Assembly: GCF_020010925.1 (NCBI RefSeq)
Contig: NZ_JAGJBZ010000001.1
Location: 3,082,001 to 3,146,000 of the forward strand
DNA length: 64,000 nt
From: Streptomyces griseiscabiei
Lineage (GTDB): Bacteria > Actinomycetota > Actinomycetes > Streptomycetales > Streptomycetaceae
Direction: 5' to 3'
Of this stretch, positions 1 through 8,506 are shown piece by piece. The position numbers and the translations under genes are program-made. A model generated the notes under the pieces. That model saw only the letters and a list, made by a program, of their open reading frames with translations, was not told the origin of the DNA and did no database searches. Position 1 is the stretch's first letter; each line of letters opens with the position of its first letter.

Positions 1-921
1 GACGTTGACCTTGTAGCCGGCGCCGAGCTGCGTCGGGTTGGCGGTGTTGCGCAGGGTCGCGCCGATGAGCTTGGCGATACCGCCGAGCCGGGCGAGGGTG
101 CCCTCCATGTCCTCCGGGTCGAGCGTGGTGCCGAGCGCGTCGCCGAGTTCGTCGAGGAAGGCCCGGGTGGTCTTGGTGACCCGGACCGGGAACTGGTGGC
201 GGCCGAGGCGGGCGACGGCCTCCGACAGCTCGGTGATGGCGTTGTCCCGGTGGATCATCGAGCCGTGGCCGGCCGTACCGGCCACCGTGAGCTTCATCCA
301 GTGCATGCCCTTCTCGGCCGTCTGGATCAGGTAGAGCCGCCGCTGCTCGTTCACCGTGAAGGAGAACCCGCCGACCTCGCTGATCGCCTCGGTGACGCCC
401 TCGAAGAGATCGGCGTGGTTCTTCACGAGGTGCTTCGCCCCGTAGGTGCCGCCGGCCTCCTCGTCGGCGAGGAAGGCGAGCACGATGTCGCGCGGGGGCT
501 TGCGGCCGCTGCGCAGCCGGTCGCGGACGACCGCCAGCGTCATCGCGTCCATGTCCTTCATGTCGACGGCGCCCCGGCCCCACACACAGCCGTCCGCGAC
601 CTCGCCGGAGAAGGGGTGGTGGGTCCAGTCCGCCGCGTTGGCCGGGACGACGTCGGTGTGGCCGTGGATCAGCAGCGCGGGCCGGGACGGGTCCTCGCCC
701 TCGATACGGGCCACCGTCGAGGCGCGGCCCGGGTGCGACTCGAAGATCTTCGGCTCCAGCCCCACCTCGGCCAGCTTCTCGGCGACCCACTCGGCGGCCT
801 CGCGCTCACCCGGGCCCGAGTGGTCGCCGAAGTTGCTGGTGTCGATCCGGATCAGCTCGCGGCAGAGGTCGACGACCTCGTCCTCGCCGGTCACGTGCCT
901 GCCCGTGTCCGTCTCACTCAC
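1..921 (-). CDS. M20 family zinc peptidase/deacylase, C-terminus cut off
   Basis: Member of the M20 (ArgE/DapE/carboxypeptidase) clan, cytoplasmic enzymes that hydrolyse peptide or N-acyl bonds with two metal ions. Read leftward from a GTG at 921, preceded by a good GGGAGG ribosome site, the protein shows HGHTD (His88, Asp90 region), DMKD at 120-123 (bridging Asp) and DEEAGG at 153-158 (catalytic and metal-binding Glu), in the family order and spacing. A dimerisation domain follows with TAGHGSMIHR. The last visible residues are near 307, so roughly the final third, including the last metal-binding His, lies beyond the window. Substrate cannot be told; Streptomyces carry several paralogues. 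It points away from the tRNA gene and shares no operon visible here. Confidence 0.9.
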   Translation of the reverse strand, partial: MSETDTGRHVTGEDEVVDLCRELIRIDTSNFGDHSGPGEREAAEWVAEKLAEVGLEPKIFESHPGRASTVARIEGEDPSRPALLIHGHTDVVPANAADWTHHPFSGEVADGCVWGRGAVDMKDMDAMTLAVVRDRLRSGRKPPRDIVLAFLADEEAGGTYGAKHLVKNHADLFEGVTEAISEVGGFSFTVNEQRRLYLIQTAEKGMHWMKLTVAGTAGHGSMIHRDNAITELSEAVARLGRHQFPVRVTKTTRAFLDELGDALGTTLDPEDMEGTLARLGGIAKLIGATLRNTANPTQLGAGYKVNV

Positions 922-1121
922 GCTGGTTCCTCCCGCTGTCGCTGCTGGTGGTTCCCCCTCATCCTCCTCCTGCCCGGCGGTCCGCCCCAAGACCGGGACC
1001 GGCCCGTCACAAGCCGTTCACGCCCGCCCGCCCCCGGGAACAGGGTGTGATCGGGGGCCTCGGAAAGCCTGGTAATGTTTTCCTCGTCGCCGCGGGGAGC
1101 ACCCCGCACGACAGACACCTT

Positions 1122-1206
1122 GTCCGGGTGGCGGAATGGCAGACGCGCTAGCTTGAGGTGCTAGTGCCCTTTATCGGGCGTGGGGGTTCAAGTCCCCCCT
1201 CGGACA
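1122..1206 (+). tRNA. tRNA-Leu (anticodon GAG)
   Basis: The cloverleaf can be folded by eye: acceptor stem GTCCGGG pairing with CTCGGAC (one G-U), a D arm, anticodon stem CTAGC/GCTAG with loop TTGAGGT giving anticodon GAG, a long variable arm (TGCCC...GGGCG) as in class II tRNAs, and a T arm with GTTCAAGTC. Length is 85 nt with discriminator A at 1206; CCA is not encoded. It reads CUC and CUU leucine codons. A strong hairpin follows directly. Confidence 0.95.
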
Positions 1207-1213
1207 CATAGTG

Positions 1214-1247
1214 GCGAAGGCCGCGACCCCAGGGTCGCGGCCTTCGC
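1214..1247 (+). terminator. Strong hairpin terminator after tRNA-Leu
   Basis: A near-perfect inverted repeat of 16 bases (GCGAAGGCCGCGACCC and its complement, arms 1214-1229 and 1232-1247) starts eight bases after the tRNA end. There is no T-tract, which is usual for Streptomyces terminators. Confidence 0.75.
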
Positions 1248-1488
1248 GCGTTAGACTGACGAAATGTGGGCGACGTCTCTCCCCACCAGGAAAACCCCAG
1301 GTCAAGGCCCATGGTCCCGCTTCTCCGGGTCGCCCGGAGGTCACCCCCGCTTGGCCGATACGACAGGCCGTAGTCACCCGAGCACTAGAGTATTGGGCTT
1401 GTTCGGTGCCGATACGGAAATATCCCCAGGCAGACCTGTGGCCCCGTCGGCGCCCCCGGATGGTCCGGGTTCGAGAGGCGAGGATCCG

Positions 1489-4400
1489 ATGGCCGCCGTA
1501 TACGAGAGTCCTGACCTGACGCTGCTCGACGGGGAGCTGGCGGAGGGATCCGGGGGGTTCGGCGGGGCGGCGCGGTTCACGGCCGGTCCGGCGGCGTCCC
1601 CGCGCACGCTCGTGGATGTCTTCGAGGCGTCGGTGCGGTCGTATCCGGACGAGCCCGCGCTGGACGACGGGAAGCGGCGGCTGACCTACCGCGCGCTGGC
1701 GGTCGAGGTGGAGCAGCTGCGGCGGCGGCTGGGCGCGGCCGGGGTGGGGCTCGGGGACCGTGTCGGCGTGCGGGTGCCCTCGGGCACCAACGAGCTGTAT
1801 GTCGCCATCCTCGCGGTGCTCGCCGCCGGGGCGGCGTACGTACCGGTGGACGCCGAGGACCCCGACGAGCGGGCCGAGCTGGTGTTCGGCGAGGCCGGGG
1901 TACGGGCCGTCGTCGGGGCCGGGCACGAGCTGACCGTGCACGGCGCGTCCGACTCCCCCGCCGCACGGCCCGGGGTCGAGCACGACGCGTGGATCATCTT
2001 CACCTCCGGGTCGACGGGCAGGCCCAAGGGTGTGGCCGTCAGCCACCGCAGCGCCGCCGCGTTCGTGGACGCGGAGGCGGCGCTGTTCCTGGCCGAGGAG
2101 CCGATCGCGCCCGGGGACCGGGTGATGGCCGGTCTTTCCGTGGCCTTCGACGCGTCCTGCGAGGAGATGTGGCTGGCCTGGCGGTACGGCGCCTGTCTGG
2201 TGCCGGTGCCGCGCGCCCAGGTCAGGAGCGGCGCCGATCTGGGGCCCTGGCTGGTCGAGCAGGAGATCACCGTCGTGTCGACGGTGCCGACGCTGGCCGC
2301 GCTGTGGGAGCCCGAGACGCTCAACGACGTACGGCTGCTGATCTTCGGCGGTGAGGCGTGCCCGCCGGAGCTGGCGCAGCGGCTGGTGACGGAGGGCCGC
2401 GAGGTCTGGAACACCTACGGGCCGACCGAGGCGACCGTCGTCGCCTGTGCCTCGCTGATGTCCGGTGAGGAGCCGATCCGGATCGGGCTGCCGCTCGACG
2501 GCTGGGAGCTGGCCGTCGTCGACGAGGCCGGGGAGCCCGTGCCGATGGGCGGCAGCGGGCAGCTGGTGATCGGCGGTGTGGGGCTCGCGCGGTATCTCGA
2601 CGCCGAGAAGGACGCGGAGAAGTACGCGCCGCTGGAGTCGCTGGGCTGGGAGCGCGCCTACCGCAGTGGTGACCTGGTGAAGGCCGAGCCCGAGGGGCTG
2701 GTCTTCCTCGGGCGGGCCGACGAGCAGATCAAGCTCGGCGGGCGGCGGATCGAGCTGGGCGAGGTCGACGCCGCGCTGCAGGCGCTGCCCGGCGTCGCGG
2801 GCGCCGCGGCGGCCGTTCGGACCGCGCGGAGCGGGAACCAGCTGCTCGTCGGCTATGTGGTCACCCAGGACGGCTGGGACCAGGCGGCGGCGGTGGAGAA
2901 GCTGTGGGCGGAGCTGCCGGCCGCGCTGGTGCCGCTGCTGGCGCCGGTGGCGGAGCTGCCGACCCGGACGTCCGGGAAGGTCGACCGCGACGCGCTGCCG
3001 TGGCCGCTGGCGGAGCTGGAGACCGCGGGGCCGGCGGAGGAGCTGTACGGGACCGAGGCGTGGCTCGCCGAGCAGTGGGCCGAGGTCCTGGGGGTTCCGG
3101 TCGGCAGCGCTCAGGACGACTTCTTCGCGATCGGCGGCGGCAGCCTGGGCGCCGCCCAGCTGACGACACGGCTGCGGACGCGGTATCCGAGCGTCGCGGT
3201 GGTCGACATCTATCAGCGGCCCACGCTCAGGAAGCTGGCCCGGTATCTGGAGGCGTCCGGCGGGGAGGAAGGTCCCAGCCGGGACGTGGCACCCGTGCCC
3301 GTGCGGGCGCGGCTCGTGCAGCTGGCGCTGCTCGTCCCGCTGTTCACGCTGCTCGGGCTGCGCTGGATCGTTCCGCTGGCGGCGCTCGGGAATCTGCTGA
3401 CGCCGTACGCCTGGCTGCCGACCGCGTCCTGGTGGGCCGTGGCGGCCGGAGCGGTCCTCTTCTACACGCCGCCGGGTCGGCTGGCGATCGCGGCGGGCGG
3501 TGCGCGGCTGCTGCTGCGCGGGGTCGGGCCCGGACGGTACGCGCGCGGCGGGCGGGTGCACCTGCGGCTGTGGGCGGCGGAGCGGCTGGCCGAGTTCAGC
3601 GGGGCGACCTCGCTGACCGGGGTGTGGCTGGAACGGTACGCCCGTGCCCTGGGCGCCAAGGTCGGGGCCGAGGTCGATCTGCACGCGCTGCCGCCGGTGA
3701 CCGGGATGCTGAAGCTCGGGCGGGGCGCGGCCGTGGAGTCCGAGGTGGACCTCTCCGGGTACTGGCTGGACGGGGACCGGCTGGAGATCGGGTCCGTCAA
3801 GGTGGGCGCCGGTGCGGTGGTCGGGACGCGGAGCATGCTGCTGCCCGGGGCCCGGGTCGGCAAGCGGGCCGAGGTGGCGCCCGGCTCGGCGGTGGTCGGC
3901 CAGGTCCCCACGGGGCAGCGCTGGGCCGGGGCGCCGGCGGTGAAGCTGGGCAAGGCGAAGCGGAACTGGCCCAAGGAGCGGCCGCAGCGTGGCTTGTTCT
4001 GGCGGGTGTCGTACGGCGTGACCGGGGTCGGGCTGACCGCGCTGCCGGTGCTCGCCGGGGCCGCCGCGCTGGCCGTGCTGAGTCTGTTCGTGGACCCGGA
4101 CGCCGGGCTCGCCGTGGCGATGCGGGGGGCGGCGCTCGGGCTGGTGCCGGCCACGCTGGCGTTCGGGGCGGCGTACGCGCTGCTGCTGCTCGTCGCCGTA
4201 CGGCTGCTGAGCCTCGGGCTGCGGGAGGGTACGCACGCGACGCACAGCCGGGTCGGCTGGCAGGCGTGGACGGTCACACAGCTGATGGACCGGTCGCGGC
4301 AGACGCTGTTCCCGCTGTACGCGGGGCTGGTCACACCGGTGTGGCTGCGGCTGCTCGGGATGCGGATCGGAAAGGGCGCCGAAGTGTCGACCGTCCTTGC

Positions 4401-5364
4401 GCTGCCGAGTCTGACGACGGTCGGCGACGGGGCGTTCCTCGCGGACGACACTCTGACGGCGCCGTACGAGCTGGGTGGTGGCTGGCTGCGGATCGGGCGG
4501 GCGGAGATCGGGCGGCGGGCGTTCCTCGGGAACTCCGGGATGACCGCGCCGGGCCGTTCGGTGCCGGACGGCGGTCTGGTGGGTGTGCTGTCGGCGACGC
4601 CCAAGAAGGCCAAGAAGGGCAGCTCGTATCTGGGGCTGCCGCCGGTGCGGCTGCCCCGGTCGGTGGCGGACGGCGACCAGAGCCTGACGTACGAGCCGCC
4701 GGCGCGGCTGCTGTGGGCGCGGGCGCTGGTGGAGCTGTGCCGGATCGTGCCGGTGTTCTGCTCGGCAGGTCTCGCGCTGCTGACGGTGGCGGCGCTGAGC
4801 GCGCTGGACGGCTGGGCGTGGCCGCTGGGCGGGGTCGTGCTGCTCGGGGTGGGTGCGCTGGCCTGTGGGGTGTCCGTCGCCGCGAAGTGGCTGCTCGTGG
4901 GGCGGCACCGGACGGGTGAGCATCCGCTGTGGAGCGGTTTCGTGTGGCGCAACGAGCTGGCGGACACCTTCGTGGAGGTGCTGGCCGTGCCGTGGCTGGC
5001 CGGGTCGGTCCCGGGGACGCCGGTGCTGAACGTGTGGCTGCGCGGGCTGGGGGCGCGGATCGGCAGGGGGGTGTGGATCGAGAGTTATTGGCTACCCGAG
5101 ACCGACCTGGTCACGCTCGGGGACGGGGCCACGGTGAACCGGGGATGCGTCTTGCAGACCCACCTCTTCCACGACCGGATCTTGCGGACGGATACTGTTG
5201 AACTCCGTGAGGGTGCCACCTTGGGCCCGGGCGGAATCGTCCTGCCCGGCAGCGTGGTCGGGGCCCGCACCACCCTGGGTCCGGCGTCGCTGGTCATGGC
5301 CGCGGAGTCCGTTCCCGACGACACCCGGTGGCTGGGCAACCCGATCGAGGCATGGCGCCGCTGA
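1489..5364 (+). CDS. pls: Pls/PosA-type membrane nonribosomal peptide synthetase, predicted poly-lysine synthetase
   Basis: 1291-residue single-module synthetase with the architecture of epsilon-poly-L-lysine synthetase. The adenylation domain (about 40-510) has FTSGSTGRPKG near 168, FDASCEEMW near 218, NTYGPTEAT near 307, YRSGDL near 391 and RTSGKVDR near 493. A carrier domain follows with GGGSLG, phosphopantetheine site Ser552. Then come six membrane helices in three pairs (about 608-665, 845-905, 1085-1140) alternating with three soluble domains rich in hexapeptide-type repeats (for example LGDGATVNRG). By eye alignment with GrsA the ten pocket residues read D-A-E-S-I-G-T-V-V-K, close to the lysine code of bacitracin synthetase. 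No thioesterase or classical condensation domain is present, as in Pls. The ATG at 1489 has GAGAGGCGAGG upstream; an open frame continues upstream to 1264 but lacks family similarity. The product is expected to be a polymer joined by isopeptide bonds at the membrane (inference). Aminopeptidase gene follows. Confidence 0.85.
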   Translation: MAAVYESPDLTLLDGELAEGSGGFGGAARFTAGPAASPRTLVDVFEASVRSYPDEPALDDGKRRLTYRALAVEVEQLRRRLGAAGVGLGDRVGVRVPSGTNELYVAILAVLAAGAAYVPVDAEDPDERAELVFGEAGVRAVVGAGHELTVHGASDSPAARPGVEHDAWIIFTSGSTGRPKGVAVSHRSAAAFVDAEAALFLAEEPIAPGDRVMAGLSVAFDASCEEMWLAWRYGACLVPVPRAQVRSGADLGPWLVEQEITVVSTVPTLAALWEPETLNDVRLLIFGGEACPPELAQRLVTEGREVWNTYGPTEATVVACASLMSGEEPIRIGLPLDGWELAVVDEAGEPVPMGGSGQLVIGGVGLARYLDAEKDAEKYAPLESLGWERAYRSGDLVKAEPEGLVFLGRADEQIKLGGRRIELGEVDAALQALPGVAGAAAAVRTARSGNQLLVGYVVTQDGWDQAAAVEKLWAELPAALVPLLAPVAELPTRTSGKVDRDALPWPLAELETAGPAEELYGTEAWLAEQWAEVLGVPVGSAQDDFFAIGGGSLGAAQLTTRLRTRYPSVAVVDIYQRPTLRKLARYLEASGGEEGPSRDVAPVPVRARLVQLALLVPLFTLLGLRWIVPLAALGNLLTPYAWLPTASWWAVAAGAVLFYTPPGRLAIAAGGARLLLRGVGPGRYARGGRVHLRLWAAERLAEFSGATSLTGVWLERYARALGAKVGAEVDLHALPPVTGMLKLGRGAAVESEVDLSGYWLDGDRLEIGSVKVGAGAVVGTRSMLLPGARVGKRAEVAPGSAVVGQVPTGQRWAGAPAVKLGKAKRNWPKERPQRGLFWRVSYGVTGVGLTALPVLAGAAALAVLSLFVDPDAGLAVAMRGAALGLVPATLAFGAAYALLLLVAVRLLSLGLREGTHATHSRVGWQAWTVTQLMDRSRQTLFPLYAGLVTPVWLRLLGMRIGKGAEVSTVLALPSLTTVGDGAFLADDTLTAPYELGGGWLRIGRAEIGRRAFLGNSGMTAPGRSVPDGGLVGVLSATPKKAKKGSSYLGLPPVRLPRSVADGDQSLTYEPPARLLWARALVELCRIVPVFCSAGLALLTVAALSALDGWAWPLGGVVLLGVGALACGVSVAAKWLLVGRHRTGEHPLWSGFVWRNELADTFVEVLAVPWLAGSVPGTPVLNVWLRGLGARIGRGVWIESYWLPETDLVTLGDGATVNRGCVLQTHLFHDRILRTDTVELREGATLGPGGIVLPGSVVGARTTLGPASLVMAAESVPDDTRWLGNPIEAWRR

Positions 5365-5441
5365 ACGCGGCTCGTGCGGCGTCCGGGGAGCCGGGGGACG
5401 ATGGACGGCGTACGAGAGCGGAGCGGGGAGAGCAAGCGGCA

Positions 5442-6824
5442 GTGGCGGTTCAGCAGTCAGTGGGTCCGGACCCGTACTTCCCGGCGAACGGCGATTCCCG
5501 TTACCGGGTGCATCGGTACGAGCTGGCTGTGGACTACCGGCCGGGGCCCAACCGGCTGGCGGGCACCGCGCGGCTCAACGCCATAGCGGGCCGGGTCGCG
5601 CTCGCCGAGTTCCAGCTGAACCTCGCCGACTTCAAGATCGGCCGGGTGCGGGTGGACGGGCGGGCGCCCCACTACACGCACCGGGGCGGCAGGCTGCGGA
5701 TCCGGCCCGCGAAGCCGATCCGGCCGGGCGCGGCGTTCACGGTCGAGGTCCAGTGGTCGGGCAATCCCAAGCCGGTGAACAGCCCCTGGGGCGGCCTCGG
5801 TTGGGAGGAGCTGACCGACGGGGCGCTGGTGGCGAGCCAGCCGGTGGGGGCGCCGTCCTGGTATCCGTGCAACGACCGGCCCGCCGACAAGGCCTCGTAC
5901 CAGATCTCGGTCACGACGCCGTCGGCGTACCAGGTGGTGGCGGGCGGGCGGCTGCTCACCCGTACGGCGAAGGCGTCCACGACGACCTGGGTGTACGAGC
6001 AGTCGGCGCCGACGTCGAGCTATCTGGTCGGGCTGTCGATCGGCAAGTACCAGACGGTGCTGCTGGGCGATCCGCGGCCCGGCGGCATACCGCAGCACGG
6101 GCACATCCCGGCGCATCTGCTCACCGAGTTCTCCCGGGACTTCGCGCGGCAGCCCGCGATGATGGAGCTGTTCGAGGAGCTCTTCGGGCCGTACCCGTTC
6201 GGGGAGTACGCGGTGGTGGTGACCGAGGAGGAGCTCGATGTCCCCGTCGAGGCACAGGGGTTGTCGCTGTTCGGCGCCAACCATGTGGACGGGGCGCGGG
6301 GTTCGGAGCGGCTGGTGGCGCACGAGCTGGCGCACCAGTGGTTCGGGAACAGCGTGTCCATCGCGGACTGGCGGCACATCTGGCTGAACGAGGGGTTCGC
6401 CAAGTACGCGGAGTGGCTGTGGTCGGAGCGGTCCGGAGGGCGCACGGCGCATCAACTGGCCGCCGCCGCGCACCGGAAGCTCGCCGCGCTCCCCCAGGAT
6501 CTGCGGCTGGCCGACCCGGGCCGCAAGCTGATGTTCGACGACCGGCTCTACGAGCGCGGGGGGTTGACCGTGCACGCGGTGCGCTGCGCGCTCGGTGACG
6601 ACGCGTTCTTCCGGATGCTGCGCGGCTGGGCGACCGTCCATCGCGGGGGCGCGGTGACGACGCCCGGCTTCACCGCGCACGCGGGGCGCTACGCGGAAGA
6701 GCCGCTGGACGACCTGTTCCGGGCCTGGCTGCGGGAGCCCGCGCTGCCGCCGCTGCCCGTGCCGAAGGGGCCCGCGCTCCCGGCGCGCCCGACGTATCCG
6801 CCGACGAACGCGGGCTCGCCGTAG
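5442..6824 (+). CDS. M1 family zinc aminopeptidase, possible poly-lysine degrading enzyme
   Basis: 460-residue M1 metallopeptidase. It contains HELAHQ at 294-299 and WLNEGFAKY with Glu317, giving the HEXXH-x18-E zinc site. The beta-sandwich N domain (PYFPANGDSRYRVHRYEL) precedes it; it is shorter than PepN because it lacks the large C-terminal helical domain, as in the compact actinobacterial M1 subgroup. No signal peptide is evident. The GTG at 5442 with GGGGAG 11 bases upstream fits the family N-terminus; an in-frame ATG at 5352 would overlap the pls stop codon and allow coupled translation. Metal aminopeptidases that degrade epsilon-poly-lysine are known from producers, so a role in trimming or self-protection is a reasonable inference from position, not shown by sequence. 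Confidence 0.85.
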   Translation: MAVQQSVGPDPYFPANGDSRYRVHRYELAVDYRPGPNRLAGTARLNAIAGRVALAEFQLNLADFKIGRVRVDGRAPHYTHRGGRLRIRPAKPIRPGAAFTVEVQWSGNPKPVNSPWGGLGWEELTDGALVASQPVGAPSWYPCNDRPADKASYQISVTTPSAYQVVAGGRLLTRTAKASTTTWVYEQSAPTSSYLVGLSIGKYQTVLLGDPRPGGIPQHGHIPAHLLTEFSRDFARQPAMMELFEELFGPYPFGEYAVVVTEEELDVPVEAQGLSLFGANHVDGARGSERLVAHELAHQWFGNSVSIADWRHIWLNEGFAKYAEWLWSERSGGRTAHQLAAAAHRKLAALPQDLRLADPGRKLMFDDRLYERGGLTVHAVRCALGDDAFFRMLRGWATVHRGGAVTTPGFTAHAGRYAEEPLDDLFRAWLREPALPPLPVPKGPALPARPTYPPTNAGSP

Positions 6825-6855
6825 GGCCCTGCGGGCGGTCGGGAGCCGCAGGGCC
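6825..6855 (+). terminator. Hairpin terminator after the M1 peptidase gene
   Basis: GGCCCTGCGG (6825-6834) pairs perfectly with CCGCAGGGCC (6846-6855), beginning at the last base region of the peptidase gene. It closes the pls-aminopeptidase unit before the YchJ gene. Confidence 0.65.
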
Positions 6856-6895
6856 GGGAGGGCTCGTGCGGGACCGGGTGCGCGGGGCGGGCACA

Positions 6896-7342
6896 ATGGC
6901 GGGCATGTCGTCGCGTCGCAGCAGTTCCAAGGCCAGGTCGAAGAGCGGGACTTCCCGGGTCTCCTCACCGACCCCGCGCACCTGCCCCTGCGGGCTGCCC
7001 GAGGCGTACGAGGCCTGCTGCGGCCGGTACCACTCCGGCGGCGCCGCGCCGACCGCCGAGGCCCTGATGCGGTCCCGGTACAGCGCCTTCGTCGTCCGCG
7101 ACGAGGCGTATCTGCTCCGCAGCTGGCACCCCCGGACCCGGCCCGCCGACGTCGCCTTCGACACGACGATGCGCTGGACCGGCCTGGAGATCCTGGACAC
7201 CCGCGACGGCACCCCCTTCCACACCACCGGCACGGTCACCTTCCGCGCCTCGTTCCGGGGCGGCTCGATGCACGAGCGGAGCCGGTTCGAGCGGGTGGAC
7301 GGGCCCTGGGTGTATGTGGACGGGGAGTTCCTGGAGTCGTGA
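6896..7342 (+). CDS. YchJ family protein (UPF0225)
   Basis: 148-residue protein of the YchJ family: an N-terminal SEC-C-like zinc motif with CPCG...ACCGRYH (about 29-45), then the family block AEALMRSRYSAFVVRDEAYLLRSWHP and a cystatin/NTF2-like C-terminal half ending RFERVDGPWVYVDGEF. The family has no established enzymatic role; the Cys/His cluster is expected to bind zinc. ATG codons at 6896 and 6905 are both possible. The stop overlaps the next reading frame by GTGA, suggesting the two were co-translated before the neighbour broke. Confidence 0.88.
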   Translation: MAGMSSRRSSSKARSKSGTSRVSSPTPRTCPCGLPEAYEACCGRYHSGGAAPTAEALMRSRYSAFVVRDEAYLLRSWHPRTRPADVAFDTTMRWTGLEILDTRDGTPFHTTGTVTFRASFRGGSMHERSRFERVDGPWVYVDGEFLES

Positions 7343-7616
7343 CCCGCTGTTTCGACCCGCTCACGTCCCTCGGCGACGACCGGGAGGCGTTCGAGGGGCG
7401 TTGGGAGGACCGGCTCTGGTTGAACGGGAGTACCTGAGCGGGCGGCGCGGTGAGTGGGAGGAGTGCGACGCCCGGTCGGGGCAGGGGATCGTCGCGGCGG
7501 TGGGGGACTTCGAGGCGTACATCGCGGACGGGTTGGCGACGGACCTGCGGGTGTGTCTGTACTGGCTGGAGGAGCGCCGGTCGCCCGGGGTCGACGACCG
7601 GTTGCCCGTGCTGTAG
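7339..7616 (+). pseudogene. Broken small gene with frameshift and probable internal deletion
   Basis: A GTG at 7339 overlapping the YchJ stop begins TRCFDPLTSLGDDREAFEGR, continues through WEDRLWLN and ends at a TGA (7435-7437). A different frame picks up at about 7425 and gives EREYLSGRRGEWEE ... DGLATDLRVCLYWLEERR ... DRLPVL to 7616, which has strong coding character (acidic/aromatic composition, family-like ending). The two pieces look like the N- and C-terminal ends of one conserved actinobacterial protein whose middle is missing. I do not know its function. A sequencing error alone would not explain the shortness. Confidence 0.5.
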
Positions 7617-7624
7617 GAACCGGC

Positions 7625-7654
7625 GCCCGGCCGAGGGTCAGCCGGCGGCCGGGC
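7625..7654. terminator. Hairpin between convergent genes
   Basis: GCCCGGCCG (7625-7633) and CGGCCGGGC (7646-7654) form a 9-bp stem with a 12-base loop between the broken gene and the end of the convergent GntR gene, whose last codons it overlaps. It could stop transcription from both sides. Confidence 0.4.
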
Positions 7655-8363
7655 TCTGGCCGTTGGGCGCCAGGATGTCCAGTTCCTGGAGGGCGCCCGC
7701 GGTGATCTCGCGGGTGAGTTCCTCGGCGCGGGGGGCGTCGTGTGCGCGGATGGCCTCGGCGACCTGGACGTGGAGGGTGACGGCGGCGGGGTCGGGGTCG
7801 TCGAACATGACGGCGTGGTGGGTGCGGCCGGCGAGGACCTCCTCGACGACGTCGCCGAGGCGGGCGAACATCTCGTTGCCGGAGGCGTCGAGGATCAGCC
7901 GGTGGAAGGCGACGTCGTGGTGGAGGTAGCCCTCCAGCTTGTGGCCGCGTGAGTGGGCGACCATGCCGAGGGCGCACTCGGTGATCGCGGCGCACTGCTC
8001 GGCCGTGGCGTGGTGTGCGGCGAGACCCGCGGCGATCGGTTCGACGGCGCCCCGGAGCACGGTCAGCGAGCGCAGTTGCCGGGGGCGGTCCGTACCGGCC
8101 AGGCGCCAGCGGATGACCTGGGGGTCGTAGACGTTCCACTCGGCGGACGGGCGGACGATGACGCCGACCCGGCGGCGGGACTCGACGAGGTGCATGGACT
8201 CCAGGACGCGGACCGCCTCGCGCATCACCGAGCGGGAGACCTCGAAGGTCTGGGCGAGTTCGTCCGTGCGCAGCACGCTGGCGGGCGGGTACTCGCCCGC
8301 CGTGATCGCCGGTCCGAGGGTGTCGAGTACTCGGCCGTGCAGCCCCCGGCCCGGTGTGGTCAT
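7638..8363 (-). CDS. gntR: FadR-type GntR repressor of the gluconate genes
   Basis: 241-residue GntR-family regulator. The winged helix occupies about 5-75 (DELAQTFEVSRSVMREAVRVLES recognition region) and the all-helical FCD ligand domain about 95-230, with the metal-site histidines visible in HHDVAFHRLI and HVQVAEAI. It is divergent from gluconokinase and gluconate permease genes, the arrangement known for the gluconate repressor of actinobacteria, where gluconate or its phosphate releases DNA. The start is an ATG with GGAGAAGGG-type sequence nearby. Regulation of the neighbours is inferred from position. Confidence 0.85.
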   Translation of the reverse strand: MTTPGRGLHGRVLDTLGPAITAGEYPPASVLRTDELAQTFEVSRSVMREAVRVLESMHLVESRRRVGVIVRPSAEWNVYDPQVIRWRLAGTDRPRQLRSLTVLRGAVEPIAAGLAAHHATAEQCAAITECALGMVAHSRGHKLEGYLHHDVAFHRLILDASGNEMFARLGDVVEEVLAGRTHHAVMFDDPDPAAVTLHVQVAEAIRAHDAPRAEELTREITAGALQELDILAPNGQSPAAG

Positions 8364-8428
8364 GGGGAGAAGGGTACGAGGAACGGAGAGTGAAGAAAAA
8401 GTCAGACTTATTTGTGTCCGGGGCTTGA

Positions 8429-8444
8429 ATTAGTCGTACCTAAT
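8429..8444. promoter_or_regulatory. Probable GntR operator in the gluconate divergent promoter
   Basis: ATTAG-N6-CTAAT is a perfect inverted repeat centred between the repressor start (8363) and the kinase start (8507), and it encloses GT-N3-AC, the core of FadR-type GntR operators. The surrounding 60 bases are unusually AT-rich for this genome, as expected for a promoter region. Confidence 0.55.
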
Positions 8445-8506
8445 GGGTTTCAGTGTCGTCGGCGTCGGGTGACGTCCCCGTTGTCGACGAACACTGCGAG
8501 GTAGTG

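Noticed and set aside
1171..4923. Very long open frame on the minus strand opposite the synthetase gene
   Set aside because: Arg/Pro/Gly-rich sequence without any domain, the usual antisense shadow in GC-rich DNA; the plus-strand reading has complete NRPS motifs.
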